From DATKDU01 sp035649415 (GTDB lineage: Bacteria > Planctomycetota > Planctomycetia > Pirellulales > Pirellulaceae), in assembly GCA_035649415.1 (NCBI GenBank), contig DASRJP010000145.1, positions 1 to 64,000 of the forward strand: a DNA stretch of 64,000 nt. Direction: 5' to 3'. The notes under the pieces were generated by a model that worked only from the letters and a program-made list of their open reading frames with translations, was not told where the DNA came from and did not search any database. This document shows positions 18,231-26,768 of this stretch, piece by piece (positions within the stretch are counted from its first letter, which is position 1; every line of letters starts with the position of its first letter). The position numbers and the translations under genes were made by a program.

Positions 18231-18374
18231 AGCCCGCGTTCTCCAGCCCTTCACCGATCGAATTGCACTCGGCTTCCCTATTACCCTTCTATCGCGCGCC
18301 GGCCCCAGCGACAACTCGCAACAGCACGAAAGGTTGGCGTTGGTCCACCTCACCCGTCCTGTCGCGCCAACTTT

Positions 18375-19004
18375 TCACGTTGCGCCGCCGGAGGCCGCCG
18401 GCAGGAGTTTGGGCCGGGGTAGCTGTAGACCGTACAGGCCGCCGTGAAGCCGGCGCAGCTCGGCAAACGAGTGCCGCAGGAACCCCCACAACTCCTGGCG
18501 AGGCTCCCTGGCCAGCCAGCGGTCGGCCATCACTCCCATGGCCTGGTCGAAGACCGCCTGGGAGGAAGTATGTGCATAGCACCGCCCCTCGTGGCGTCGA
18601 ATATCGCCATTGAAGTGGGGGCTGATGTGCCACAATTCGTGGAAAATCGTAATCAGCTTTTCGCGCAGGCACAGATCGGCAAAGCGGGGGAGACAGAACG
18701 TCAGGACATAAAGAAACTCGCTGCCGCCAGGGCTGCGAAATCGCTGGATTGCATAGGTTCGGCCGCGGCGAACCGTGGTCGCAGCGCCATCGGCAAATCG
18801 CAGCGGCGTCAGCGAAGCAAACAGGCCGTAGTTGCCTCGCTTGCGGGCCTGACAGAAAGAGACGGCCACTCTCTCCAGATCCACGTGCCCCAGCTCGGGA
18901 GTGAGCTGGACAACTTCCTGGCAGACGCGGCGCATGGCCGAGGTGAAGTCAAACCCCCGGCGGACAGCCTGTGCACTTGCGCCGTCGATCGAAGTGCGGG
19001 GCAT
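18375..19004 (-). CDS. putative HExxH metallopeptidase
   Basis: 209 residues. FHELWHISPHFNGDIRRHEG (about residues 119-138) contains HExxH plus a downstream HEG that could supply the third zinc ligand. This resembles the putative phage-type metallopeptidase family. No signal peptide or membrane segment, so it should be cytoplasmic. The N-terminal half has conserved-looking ELGHVDLERVAVSFCQARKR. It follows rplQ on the same strand with 32 bases between them, so it may be co-transcribed with the ribosomal block. Substrate unknown. Confidence 0.65.
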   Translation of the reverse strand: MPRTSIDGASAQAVRRGFDFTSAMRRVCQEVVQLTPELGHVDLERVAVSFCQARKRGNYGLFASLTPLRFADGAATTVRRGRTYAIQRFRSPGGSEFLYVLTFCLPRFADLCLREKLITIFHELWHISPHFNGDIRRHEGRCYAHTSSQAVFDQAMGVMADRWLAREPRQELWGFLRHSFAELRRLHGGLYGLQLPRPKLLPAASGGAT

Positions 19005-19036
19005 CCCTCCCCCTTTGACAGTGGCTGCAGCGGCAG

Positions 19037-19624
19037 CTACGAGGCGCTTTGGGCCGTCTCCTCTTCGCCAAACGACGGCCGCTGACTCTTTTCCACCTTG
19101 CGGTCGCGGACGCCGACGAATTCAATCACGGCGCGGGTGCCGGCGTCTCCCAGCCGCGGTTTGGCCAGCCTGACAATCCGCGTATAGCCGCCGTGGCGGT
19201 CCTTGAACCGCGGCGCAATCTCGGTAACAAGGATCTTAACCGCTTGCTTGTCTCCCAACAGCCGATTGAGCCGACGCCGCGCCTCGACGGCCGGGGCCAT
19301 CGCGGCCGCCCACTTTGACCAGCGCTCGCTTTTGCGCCACTGTTTCCACTCGGCCGAGTTCCGCGGCGATTCGGTACCGTGCTCGCTGGCGACCTCGATG
19401 TCGGCCAGTGAATCGCGGGCGATCGTCACGCATTTCTCGATCAGCGGGCGGACTTCCTTCGCCTTGTGCAGCGTCGTGACAATACGTCCCTTGACCTTCG
19501 GCGGAGCCTCTTCGTCCTCGGCATTCCGCTCGGTCAGGATCAGGGCACTGGCCAGGTTCTTGAGAAGCGCCTTGCGGTGACTGGGGGAGCGCCCCAGGAC
19601 GCGGCCTCGTTTGCGATGACGCAT
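19037..19624 (-). CDS. rplQ: 50S ribosomal protein L17
   Basis: 195 residues; MRHRKRGRVLGRSPSHRKAL opens the L17 family and KDRHGGYTRIVRL is the conserved central motif. Standard bacterial L17 is ~120-130 residues. Here a ~35-residue insertion (about residues 81-115, containing EWKQWRKSERWSKW) separates the two halves, and the C-terminus is extended by ~25 residues. L17 binds 23S rRNA near the exit tunnel. It is the last ribosomal gene of the block, after rpoA. Confidence 0.95.
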   Translation of the reverse strand: MRHRKRGRVLGRSPSHRKALLKNLASALILTERNAEDEEAPPKVKGRIVTTLHKAKEVRPLIEKCVTIARDSLADIEVASEHGTESPRNSAEWKQWRKSERWSKWAAAMAPAVEARRRLNRLLGDKQAVKILVTEIAPRFKDRHGGYTRIVRLAKPRLGDAGTRAVIEFVGVRDRKVEKSQRPSFGEEETAQSAS

Positions 19625-19684
19625 GGCTTGCTCGCGATCGAATGCGTGGTGTGCGGCTGGTGGCCGGCCTGGCGAAGAAAGGTT

Positions 19685-20668
19685 CTAGCGGGCGGCGGGG
19701 ATTCTCATCCCCAGGTACATCCCCAGCTCGTGCAGCTTTTCCTTGACCTCGTTGAGTGTCGTCTCGCCGAAGTTGCGTACTTCGAGCAGTTGGTCCTCGG
19801 TGCGCTGCACCAGGTCGCGCACGGTATGGATGTTCTCGGACTCCAGGCAGTTCATGGCCCGCACGGAGAGCTTGAGCTCCGCCAGGCTCATATTGAGCTT
19901 GGACTCGAGGATGGCATCGATTCCGGACGCGCCGCCGCGCGAGGGGGAATGGATCTTCGGCCCCAGCTCCGAGTATTGCACGAACGGATTGAGGTGCTTG
20001 CGGAGGATCTTGGCTGATTCGACCAGGGCCATTTCGGGGTTGATGGCGCCGTTGGTCCAGATTTCCAGGGTCAAGCGGTCAAAATTCGTCTTCTGGCCGA
20101 CGCGCGTCTCCTCGACGTCGTAGCGCACGCGGACTACAGGGCTGAATACCGCGTCGATGGGAATGATGCCGATTTCGTGGTCCCCCGCGCTATGCTCGGT
20201 GGAGGGGACGTAACCGCGGCCGTTTTCCACGACCATTTCCATCATGAACGGGACGTTGTCCGTAAGAGTGGCCAGCACGTGACCCTTGTTGACGATCTCC
20301 ACGTCCGAGTCGGTTTGCACGTCGGCCCCGGTGACCAAGCCAGTGGTGTTTTTCTCCACCGTGATCACTCGCGTCGAATCGCTGTGATTCTTGACCACCA
20401 GCGACTTGACGTTGAGCACGATGTCGGTCACGTCTTCGAGAACACCCGCGATCGTGGTGAACTCGTGCTGCGCGCCGCGAATCTTGATTTGCGTGACGGC
20501 GCTCCCCTCCAGGCTGGAGAGCAACACCCGCCGCAGGCTGTTGCCCACGGTGACGCCAAAGCCGCGCTCAAAGGGCTCTGCCGTGAACTTGCCGTAGGTC
20601 GGTGACAGCGACGCGGCGTCGCAATTGACGGCGCTGGGAAGCTCCAGACCTCGCCAACGAATGTGCAT
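19685..20668 (-). CDS. rpoA: RNA polymerase alpha subunit
   Basis: 327 residues, typical length. The N-terminal assembly domain has FERGFGVTVGNSLRRVLLSS, and the C-terminal domain has LELSVRAMNCLESENIHTV-like helices (LKLSVRAMNCLESENIHTVR) and LHELGMYLGMRIP. The alpha dimer nucleates polymerase assembly, and its C-terminal domain contacts UP elements and activators. It lies directly after S11: the usual S4 gene (rpsD) is not between them. Confidence 0.97.
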   Translation of the reverse strand: MHIRWRGLELPSAVNCDAASLSPTYGKFTAEPFERGFGVTVGNSLRRVLLSSLEGSAVTQIKIRGAQHEFTTIAGVLEDVTDIVLNVKSLVVKNHSDSTRVITVEKNTTGLVTGADVQTDSDVEIVNKGHVLATLTDNVPFMMEMVVENGRGYVPSTEHSAGDHEIGIIPIDAVFSPVVRVRYDVEETRVGQKTNFDRLTLEIWTNGAINPEMALVESAKILRKHLNPFVQYSELGPKIHSPSRGGASGIDAILESKLNMSLAELKLSVRAMNCLESENIHTVRDLVQRTEDQLLEVRNFGETTLNEVKEKLHELGMYLGMRIPAAR

Positions 20669-20711
20669 CGTTCAACTCCCGTGATGGTATTGATCCAGAC
20701 TGCCCGAGTTC

Positions 20712-21092
20712 CTACACGCGGCGGCGCTTGGGAGGGCGGCAGCCGTTGTGCGGAATGGGCGTGCAGTCCTCGATGGTCTTGACGGTCATGCCGGCCGTTT
20801 GCAGGGCGGTGATCGCGCTCTCCCGCCCGGAGCCAGGGCCGCTCACGCGAACTTCCAGTTCCTTGACGCCGTACTTGGCGGCCTTTTCGGCCGCCTGCTG
20901 TCCCGCGCACTGGCCGGCAAACGGCGTGCTCTTGCGGCTCCCTTTGAAGCCGCACGTGCCGGCGCTGGCCCAGCACAGCGTGTCCCCTTTGGTATCGGTG
21001 ATGGTCACCGTCGTGTTGTTGAACGTGGCCCGAACGTGCGCGACCGCGACCGTCACGTTGCGGCGAACTTTCTTCTTCTTGACCTTCGACAC
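20712..21092 (-). CDS. rpsK: 30S ribosomal protein S11
   Basis: 126 residues. HVRATFNNTTVTITDTKGD, WASAGTCGFKGSRKSTPFA and the C-terminal DCTPIPHNGCRPPKRRRV are classic S11 motifs. S11 sits on the platform of the small subunit near the mRNA exit. The order S13-S11-alpha-L17 is kept, with S4 absent. Confidence 0.97.
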   Translation of the reverse strand: MSKVKKKKVRRNVTVAVAHVRATFNNTTVTITDTKGDTLCWASAGTCGFKGSRKSTPFAGQCAGQQAAEKAAKYGVKELEVRVSGPGSGRESAITALQTAGMTVKTIEDCTPIPHNGCRPPKRRRV

Positions 21093-21188
21093 GATCGGAA
21101 GCTCCCAGTGATCTGTTTTTCCGGCGGCAAGCCAACCCGCATGCGGGCGATGCGTCCGCGGAGGGAATCGCCCGCACCACCGGCGGCA

Positions 21189-21572
21189 TTACCTCAAATC
21201 CTTGACGCCCTTCTTGCCCGCTACGGTCTTCTTGGGCCCCTTGCGGGTGCGGGCGTTGGTTCGAGTCCTTTGGCCGCGAACCGGCAGCCCCAGGCGGTGC
21301 CTCAGCCCGCGGTAACACTTGATATCCTTGAGGCGGGTAATATTCTGCTGCTCCAGCCGGCGCAGAGGACCCTCGACGGTGTAGTCCTTCTCCAGCAGCA
21401 CGGCCAGGCGGCTCAACTCCTCTTCATGCAGTTCGCGGGCGCGCTTCTGCGGATCGACGCCAGCCTTGTGGCACAGCTCCAGCGCGACCCTGTCCCCCAC
21501 GCCGTACAAGTACCGCAGCGAAATGTGCGTGGGCTTGTCGTTGGGAATGTCCACACCAAGCAAACGGGGCAT
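21189..21572 (-). CDS. rpsM: 30S ribosomal protein S13
   Basis: 127 residues from ATG at 21572 (MPRLLGVDIPNDKPT). The frame extends 27 codons upstream, but the family starts here. Motifs: ISLRYLYGVG, RRLEQQNITRLKDIKCYRG and the basic tail GLPVRGQRTRTNARTRKGP. S13 contacts tRNA and the L5/L1 bridges at the head of the small subunit. Confidence 0.96.
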   Translation of the reverse strand: MPRLLGVDIPNDKPTHISLRYLYGVGDRVALELCHKAGVDPQKRARELHEEELSRLAVLLEKDYTVEGPLRRLEQQNITRLKDIKCYRGLRHRLGLPVRGQRTRTNARTRKGPKKTVAGKKGVKDLR

Positions 21573-21652
21573 AACAGTCTGACTCCGATAAGCTGAACCC
21601 GATTGACGCGACCGCCCGCGCCGAATCCTGAGGGCAGACGCCGACAGCGGCA

Positions 21653-21766
21653 CTAGCCCTGCCGTTGCTTGTGGCGGGCGTTAGTGCAAACCACGTACAC
21701 GCGTCCCTTGCGGCGGACGATTTTGCAGTTTTCGCAAATCCTTCGCACGCTTGTTCTTACTTTCAC
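21653..21766 (-). CDS. rpmJ: 50S ribosomal protein L36 (zinc-binding form)
   Basis: 37 residues read directly from the minus strand, starting at GTG 21766 with AAAGG about 9 bases upstream: VKVRTSVRRICENCKIV followed by RRKGRVYVVCTNARHKQRQG. The CxxC...C...H pattern is the zinc knuckle of the C+ form of L36. It lies between adk and S13; the usual map and infA genes are absent from this spot. The stop is 80 bases from the S13 start. Confidence 0.93.
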   Translation of the reverse strand: MKVRTSVRRICENCKIVRRKGRVYVVCTNARHKQRQG

Positions 21767-21899
21767 GGCACGACCTTTGCATTCAGTGAAAGCGAATCAG
21801 TATATCCCGGCTTGTGGCGGGCGTTCAAGGGCCGTTCAGCGAAAAAACAGGCCTCCTGGCGGACCACCGCACCACCATGGTTTTGGCTCGTCGTGCCGA

Positions 21900-22472
21900 C
21901 TAGTGACCTTTCCGCTCGATCGCCTCGTAAATCCGCTGGCTGACCTCATCAGGGGTTCCCACGGCATCGACCATCGCCTGCAGGCCCTTGCGCCGGTAAT
22001 AGTCCAGCAACGGGGCTGTCTCCCGCCGGTACACGTCCATACGCCGCTGGATGGTCGCTGGATTGTCGTCCGGACGCCCTTCTTTGCGAGCCCGTTCGAG
22101 CATCCGTCGCGTAAGCTCCGCCTCATCCGCCTGCAAGGCGATCACGATGTCCAGGGCCTTGCCACGCTGAGCCAAAGCTGCGTCCAAGGCGGTTGCCTGC
22201 TCCACGGTGCGTGGAAAGCCGTCGAACAAGCAACCGCGCGCAAACTCGGGCTTGTCCAGTTGCTGGGTAACCAGATCAAGTACGACGGAATCGGGCACCA
22301 GTTTGCCGGCGTCCATGTACTGAGCCGCGAGCCGGCCTAGCGGCGCATCCTGCTGCCGGGCACTGCGCAGCAAATCACCAGTGGATAGGTGCGGTATCTG
22401 AAAGTGTTCGGCCAGTCGCTTGCACTGCGTCCCTTTGCCCGATCCGGGGGGCCCAATGAATACGATCAGCAT
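21900..22472 (-). CDS. adk: adenylate kinase (short LID form)
   Basis: 190 residues from ATG at 22472, preceded by GGGGTGAGG. P-loop FIGPPGSGKGTQ, LSTGDLLR, and GCLFDGFPRT are diagnostic. The region after RRMLERARKEGRPDDNPATI lacks the ~30-residue LID insertion and its four cysteines, so this is a short AK like those of eukaryotic cytosol and some bacteria. It catalyses ATP + AMP to 2 ADP. secY-adk order is standard for the spc operon. Confidence 0.95.
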   Translation of the reverse strand: MLIVFIGPPGSGKGTQCKRLAEHFQIPHLSTGDLLRSARQQDAPLGRLAAQYMDAGKLVPDSVVLDLVTQQLDKPEFARGCLFDGFPRTVEQATALDAALAQRGKALDIVIALQADEAELTRRMLERARKEGRPDDNPATIQRRMDVYRRETAPLLDYYRRKGLQAMVDAVGTPDEVSQRIYEAIERKGH

Positions 22473-22537
22473 GAAAACCTCACCCCGGGAAAGTTTTGCT
22501 GGCCTCAAGCGCGGGGTGTCAATCCGGACCGGCACGA

Positions 22538-23935
22538 TCAAGGCTCGAGTAGGCCGCGGTAATCCCGCATCACCAGATGGCTGTCGATCTTCTGGATCAA
22601 ATCGAATGCGACGCTGACGGCAATGAGCAAGCCGGTGCCTCCGTAAAAGCTGGCGACGTTGGCGTCAACCTTCAGCGCACTGGAAATCACCGTCGGCACG
22701 ATGGCCACCAGTGAAAGAAATGCCGCTCCCACGTAGGTAATCCGAATCATCACTTTCTCGAGGTACTCGGCGGTCCGGCGACCGGGCCGATAACCAGGAA
22801 TGAAAGTGCCGAAGTCCTTGAGGTTTTCGGCCATCTCCTTGGGATTGAAGGTAATGGCCGTCCAGAAATAGCTGAAGAAAAAGATCAGGGCGATGAACGA
22901 CAAGTTGTAGACGAGCGATGTGCCCCGGTTGAACACCTGCTGAAGCTCCACGAAAAGGTCGGTCCATCCCCGGGAGACTCCCATCCGTTGCAGCCACGTC
23001 GCCGTCATTCCAAACAGCAGCGCCGGCAACATCAGCAAACTGCTGGCGAAAATGATCGGCATCACGCCCGACTGATTCAAACGCAGCGGCAGATACTGTC
23101 GCGAACCGCCATACACGCGGCGTCCCCGCACGTGCTTGGCGCTTTGCGTGGGGATTTGCCGCTTGCCAAGCGTGATAAACACCACGCCAAAAACGACCGC
23201 CACAAAGAGCACGATTAACACGACGAGCGTTTCCACCCCGACGTCGGCGAATCCCGTTAGCTCCGGTTTCATGTTGCCGAAGAAGCCGAGCATCGCGCCA
23301 GGCATTTGTGCCAGAATGCCGGCCATGATCAGCAGGCTGATCCCGTTGCCAATGCCGAACTCGTCGATCTGCTCGCCTAGCCACATCACAAACAGCGTCC
23401 CGCAGGTCATGATCAGGAGGCTGGTCATGTACCAGCTCCAGTGCAGATGATTGAGGTTGTCGGCCCCCCGCGCCGTGAACTCCGGATTGAGCATCTCCGG
23501 CATGCCGCCACGGTTGCTGATCATGGAGCCGAGGTAGATGAAGCCCTGAATCACGCACATCAAGACGGTCAAGTAGCGCGTGTATTCGTTGATTTTTTTG
23601 CGGCCGGTCTCCCCCTCCTTGCGCAGCTCTTCCAGTGGTTTCCAGACGCTGCTCAATAGCTGGAGAATGATCGATGCCGAAATGTACGGCATGATCCCCA
23701 GGCCGAAGATAGTGAGCCGGCGGAGGTCGGCGGCGCTGAACACCGAGACCTGCTGCATGAATTTGAACAGGTCGCTGGATGAGCCGCTCTTGATGCTTTC
23801 TTCAAGCGCCGACTCATCGACGATCGGCAGCGGGATTTGATATCCAACCCGAAAGACGGCCAGCAGCAGCAAGGTAAAAAAGATCTTCTGCCGGAGCTCC
23901 GGAATGGTAAAGATGGCGCGAAACTTTTCCCACAT
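22538..23935 (-). CDS. secY: Sec translocase channel subunit SecY
   Basis: 465 residues from ATG at 23935 (MWEKFRAIFTIPELRQKI); the upstream in-frame Met lacks support. About ten membrane spans can be traced. Conserved loops include GIMPYISASIILQLL, the GIGNGISLLIMAGI segment and the C-terminal FIPGYRPGRRTAEYL loop that engages SecA and the ribosome. It forms the protein-conducting channel with SecE (encoded at 54018-54497). It follows L15 in the spc-like order. Confidence 0.97.
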   Translation of the reverse strand: MWEKFRAIFTIPELRQKIFFTLLLLAVFRVGYQIPLPIVDESALEESIKSGSSSDLFKFMQQVSVFSAADLRRLTIFGLGIMPYISASIILQLLSSVWKPLEELRKEGETGRKKINEYTRYLTVLMCVIQGFIYLGSMISNRGGMPEMLNPEFTARGADNLNHLHWSWYMTSLLIMTCGTLFVMWLGEQIDEFGIGNGISLLIMAGILAQMPGAMLGFFGNMKPELTGFADVGVETLVVLIVLFVAVVFGVVFITLGKRQIPTQSAKHVRGRRVYGGSRQYLPLRLNQSGVMPIIFASSLLMLPALLFGMTATWLQRMGVSRGWTDLFVELQQVFNRGTSLVYNLSFIALIFFFSYFWTAITFNPKEMAENLKDFGTFIPGYRPGRRTAEYLEKVMIRITYVGAAFLSLVAIVPTVISSALKVDANVASFYGGTGLLIAVSVAFDLIQKIDSHLVMRDYRGLLEP

Positions 23936-24063
23936 AACCGGCAATTCCTGAGGTAATACCAGGGCCGTCCGACTCAAAGTCAGCCCTGACTGCCAAAGCT
24001 ACCAAAAAACGCCTCAGGCTGCTATGCGAATCAACCCCGCGCCGCGAGTGGGCGACAGAGGGC

Positions 24064-24555
24064 CTAAGCGCCGGCAGCCGCTTTCTTTTTCTTTGCCACA
24101 GGAGCCCGGCCCGGGACCACCGTGACCGTTCCGCCCGCCTTTTCGATCTTCTCCCTGGCCGTGGCGCTGAATCGATGGGCCGAAACGATCAGCTTTTTGG
24201 ACAAGTCGCCGTCGCCCAGTACTTTCAATATATCGTGGCGCACTTTGACCAGTCCCCGCTCGATGAGTGCCGCTGGCGTCACCGTCTCGCCTGCCTCAAA
24301 TGATGATTCCAGGTCCCCCACGTTGACCGCGGCCACGCGGAGAGCGAACGAGTTGGTGAACCCGCGCTTGGGAACGCGCCGCACCAGCGGCATTCCGCCC
24401 CCTTGGAAGACCGGTGACGCCTTCCAGCCGGCCCGCGCCCGCTGGCCCTTGTGTCCCTTGCCGGCGGTCTTGCCCAGGCCCGAGCCGAGGCCGCGTCCGA
24501 CGCGGGTGGGCTTGCGGTGCTTGTGAACGTTTTGGTTGACTTCGTGCAAGCTCAT
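24064..24555 (-). CDS. rplO: 50S ribosomal protein L15
   Basis: 163 residues; KPTRVGRGLGSGLGKTAGKG and GWKASPVFQGGGMPLVRRVP are the L15 signature. The ATG overlaps the S5 stop as ATGA, so no room exists for L30 (rpmD), which normally lies between S5 and L15. The C-terminus ends in a Lys/Ala tail. L15 is a late-assembly protein organising 23S rRNA. Confidence 0.96.
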   Translation of the reverse strand: MSLHEVNQNVHKHRKPTRVGRGLGSGLGKTAGKGHKGQRARAGWKASPVFQGGGMPLVRRVPKRGFTNSFALRVAAVNVGDLESSFEAGETVTPAALIERGLVKVRHDILKVLGDGDLSKKLIVSAHRFSATAREKIEKAGGTVTVVPGRAPVAKKKKAAAGA

Positions 24556-25040
24556 GTGAGACTCACCCCTCGCAGACGCTCGACGTCCTGCTGCATGCGC
24601 AGTTGGCTGAGCGCCTTGATCGTGGCTTTGACGACCGTGACCTGATTGTTGGTGCCAAAGCTCTTGGTAATGACGTTGTGAATGCCGGCGGCTTCGCAGA
24701 CCGCGCGGACCGCAGCCCCGGCGATGATGCCGGTGCCCGCGTCGGCGGGCAGGAGCATCACCTTGGCCGAGCCAAAACGGGCCTCGACCCTGTGCGGGAT
24801 CGTTTCCCCCTGAATCAACGGCACCGCAATCATGTTGCGGGCCGCCTGCTTCTGAGCTTTTTCCACCGCGGGGGGCACTTCGTTAGCTTTGCCGTAGCCC
24901 CAGCCGACGCGCCCCTTGCCGTCCCCGGAGACCACCATCGCGGCGAAGCTGAAGCGGCGGCCCCCTTTGACCACGGCAGCACACCGCTTGATCTGCACGG
25001 TCTTGTCAATCGAATCTGAGCGTGATGTTTCGTTTGCCAC
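24552..25040 (-). CDS. rpsE: 30S ribosomal protein S5
   Basis: 162 residues. RRFSFAAMVVSGDGKGRVG and GWGYGKANEVPPAVEKA form the S5 N-terminal domain, and GTGIIAGAAVRAVCEAAGI forms the C-terminal domain. S5 maintains decoding fidelity with S4 and S12. It is translationally coupled to L15 and follows L18. Confidence 0.97.
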   Translation of the reverse strand: MANETSRSDSIDKTVQIKRCAAVVKGGRRFSFAAMVVSGDGKGRVGWGYGKANEVPPAVEKAQKQAARNMIAVPLIQGETIPHRVEARFGSAKVMLLPADAGTGIIAGAAVRAVCEAAGIHNVITKSFGTNNQVTVVKATIKALSQLRMQQDVERLRGVSLT

Positions 25041-25091
25041 GTGCTGAGCGTCCTCTATGGTTTGTTCGCCTCAAGCTCCTGAAGCTTGCCA

Positions 25092-25460
25092 CTAAAAACT
25101 GAGACCTGCCTTGCGGGCCGCGTCGGCCAGGGCGGCCACGCGGCCGTGGTATTTGAACTCTCCGCGGTCGAAACAGACCTGCTTGACTCCGGCGGCCAGC
25201 GCCCGCTCGGCAATGATCGCGCCCAGGGCTTCGGCCGCTTTCTTGTTGCCGCCGTAGGCCACCTTGGGCCGCAAGTCCTTGTCCTGCGTGCTGGCCGAGA
25301 CGACCGTCTTGCCGGCCGCGTCGTCGATGATCTGGCAGGACAGGTTGCGGTGGCTGCGGTGGACCGTCATTCGCGGACGCTCCGCCGTGCCGCGGACCGC
25401 CTTGCGTACGCGGAACCGCCGCCGCGTGCGGACTTTGCCGAGATAACGCTGTTTGTTCAT
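25092..25460 (-). CDS. rplR: 50S ribosomal protein L18
   Basis: 122 residues. The basic RRRFRVRKAVRGTAERPRMT start, HRNLSCQIIDDAAGKTVVSA and the end FDRGEFKYHGRVAALADAAR identify L18, which binds 5S rRNA with L5. It is separated from L6 by a 236-base spacer filled largely by heptad repeats, which is long for this operon. Confidence 0.96.
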   Translation of the reverse strand: MNKQRYLGKVRTRRRFRVRKAVRGTAERPRMTVHRSHRNLSCQIIDDAAGKTVVSASTQDKDLRPKVAYGGNKKAAEALGAIIAERALAAGVKQVCFDRGEFKYHGRVAALADAARKAGLSF

Positions 25461-25552
25461 GATTGCCGTTCCGAACTGTCATGTCGCTTCCGAAAATAGG
25501 AAGCGGCCAGTTTTTGTTTTCAAGTTGAAAGTTCACCGCAGTCGAGCATGGC

Positions 25553-25695
25553 GGCAATTGCAAATTGATAATTAACCATTGCAAATTGCAAATTGTTTGA
25601 TTCCACCGCCGCAATTTGCAATGCTCATTTTGCAATAACCAATTTGCAATTGCTGCCTCCGATATCTGACCTCTGACCTCGGTCTCGGACCTCCG
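25553..25695. repeat. heptad-repeat patch, words ATTGCAA and TCTGACC (L18-L6 spacer)
   Basis: ATTGCAA occurs in tandem at 25578-25591. Its inverted form (CAATTTGCAAT) recurs at about 25612-25622 and 25640-25650, allowing fold-back. From 25665 the word changes to TCTGACC, repeated twice (25665-25678) and then degenerate to 25695. It ends next to the L6 stop. Local A+T content is far above the flanking genes. Confidence 0.85.
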
Positions 25696-25696
25696 C

Positions 25697-26242
25697 TTAT
25701 TTCGTGGCCGCCTTGCCCGGCTTGAGCTTGATGTGCTCGCCCTGGTATCGCACGCCTTTGCCCTTGTACGGTTCCGGCTTGCGCAGGCTCCGCACCTCGG
25801 CGGCAAACTGGCCGACGAGCTGCTTGTCGCAGCCTTGAATGACAATGTGGGTCTGGTCGGGGCAGGTCACGGTCAACCCCACCGGGATCTGCTTGACCAG
25901 TTCGTTGGCCAGACCGACGCGGAGGGAAATCGATTTTCCCTTCAGCGAAGCCAGGTAGCCCACGCCGATGATCTCGAGCCGTTTTTCGTACCCCTGTTTC
26001 ACGCCGATGATCATGTTGTTGATGATCGAGCGCGACAGGCCGTGGAGCGCCTTGGAAAGCCGCTCGTCGTTGGAGCGGTTGACCAGGACCTGTTTCTTGG
26101 CGTCGTCAACTTTGACCTGGATCTCGCGGCGCGGCTCCCAGGCGAGTTTTCCCTTGGGACCTTCGACGCTCACGGTCCGGCCGCTGACGGAGACCTTCAC
26201 CCCGTCGAGAATCGGAACCGGTTTATTGCCTATGCGGGACAT
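25697..26242 (-). CDS. rplF: 50S ribosomal protein L6
   Basis: 181 residues, normal length. MSRIGNKPVPI opens the family, and the conserved C-terminal PEPYKGKGVRYQGEHIKLK is intact. L6 lies near the GTPase-associated centre and helps EF-G and EF-Tu binding. It is bracketed on both sides by heptad-repeat spacers. Confidence 0.97.
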   Translation of the reverse strand: MSRIGNKPVPILDGVKVSVSGRTVSVEGPKGKLAWEPRREIQVKVDDAKKQVLVNRSNDERLSKALHGLSRSIINNMIIGVKQGYEKRLEIIGVGYLASLKGKSISLRVGLANELVKQIPVGLTVTCPDQTHIVIQGCDKQLVGQFAAEVRSLRKPEPYKGKGVRYQGEHIKLKPGKAATK

Positions 26243-26247
26243 GGTTT

Positions 26248-26331
26248 GATTTCAAATCTTCGATTTCAGAATTCAGATTTCAGCATCCAGACCTGACAAA
26301 TCTGAAATCTGAAATCCGCAATCTGAATTTG
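26248..26331. repeat. heptad-repeat patch, word GATTTCA / TGAAATC (L6-S8 spacer)
   Basis: Twelve consecutive 7-base units fill the spacer. GATTTCA occurs exactly at 26248, 26262 and 26276 with a GAATTCA variant at 26269. After a centre near 26290 the reverse-complement word follows (GAAATCT at 26304, GAAATCC at 26311, GCAATCT at 26318). The two halves can pair imperfectly. The patch fills almost the whole spacer between the L6 start and the S8 stop. Confidence 0.9.
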
Positions 26332-26334
26332 GAA

Positions 26335-26730
26335 CTAGTACACTTCGCACAATACCTCGCCGCCGATGTTCTTTTGCCGCGCCTCGCGGTCGCTGATCAC
26401 GCCGCCGCTGGTGCTGATCACGCAAATGCCCAGGCCGTTGAGCACGGGACGCATGTCGGTCGCCTTGCGGTAGACCCTCCGGCCCGGCGTGCTGATCCGC
26501 TTGATGTGTTGGATCACGTGCTCGCCGTTGGGGCCGTACTTGAGTTCCAGCCGCAGGTGGCTCACTGGCTCGGCAGTTACTTCCTGCCAATCCCAGATGA
26601 AGCCCTCGCGCTTCAGCACGTCCGCCAGCCCGCGTTTCACTTTCGACGCAGGCACGTCCACATGCGGCCGCTCCACGCGGATGGCATTGCGAATCCGGGT
26701 CAACATGTCGGCGATCGGGTCAGTCAACAT
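26335..26730 (-). CDS. rpsH: 30S ribosomal protein S8
   Basis: 131 residues from ATG at 26730 (MLTDPIADMLTRIRNAIRVE), the normal S8 start; the frame continues upstream without support. The conserved C-terminal GLGICVISTSGGVISDREAR is present. S8 binds helix 21 of 16S rRNA and in E. coli represses the spc operon through L5 mRNA. Whether that control exists here is not visible. Confidence 0.97.
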   Translation of the reverse strand: MLTDPIADMLTRIRNAIRVERPHVDVPASKVKRGLADVLKREGFIWDWQEVTAEPVSHLRLELKYGPNGEHVIQHIKRISTPGRRVYRKATDMRPVLNGLGICVISTSGGVISDREARQKNIGGEVLCEVY

Positions 26731-26768
26731 GGTTTCTTCATTTCCCTCCCATTCCAGGGAATGCTGTC

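Noticed and set aside
25553..25695. CRISPR-like array
   Set aside because: Units are 7 bases with no spacers, and no cas gene is present.
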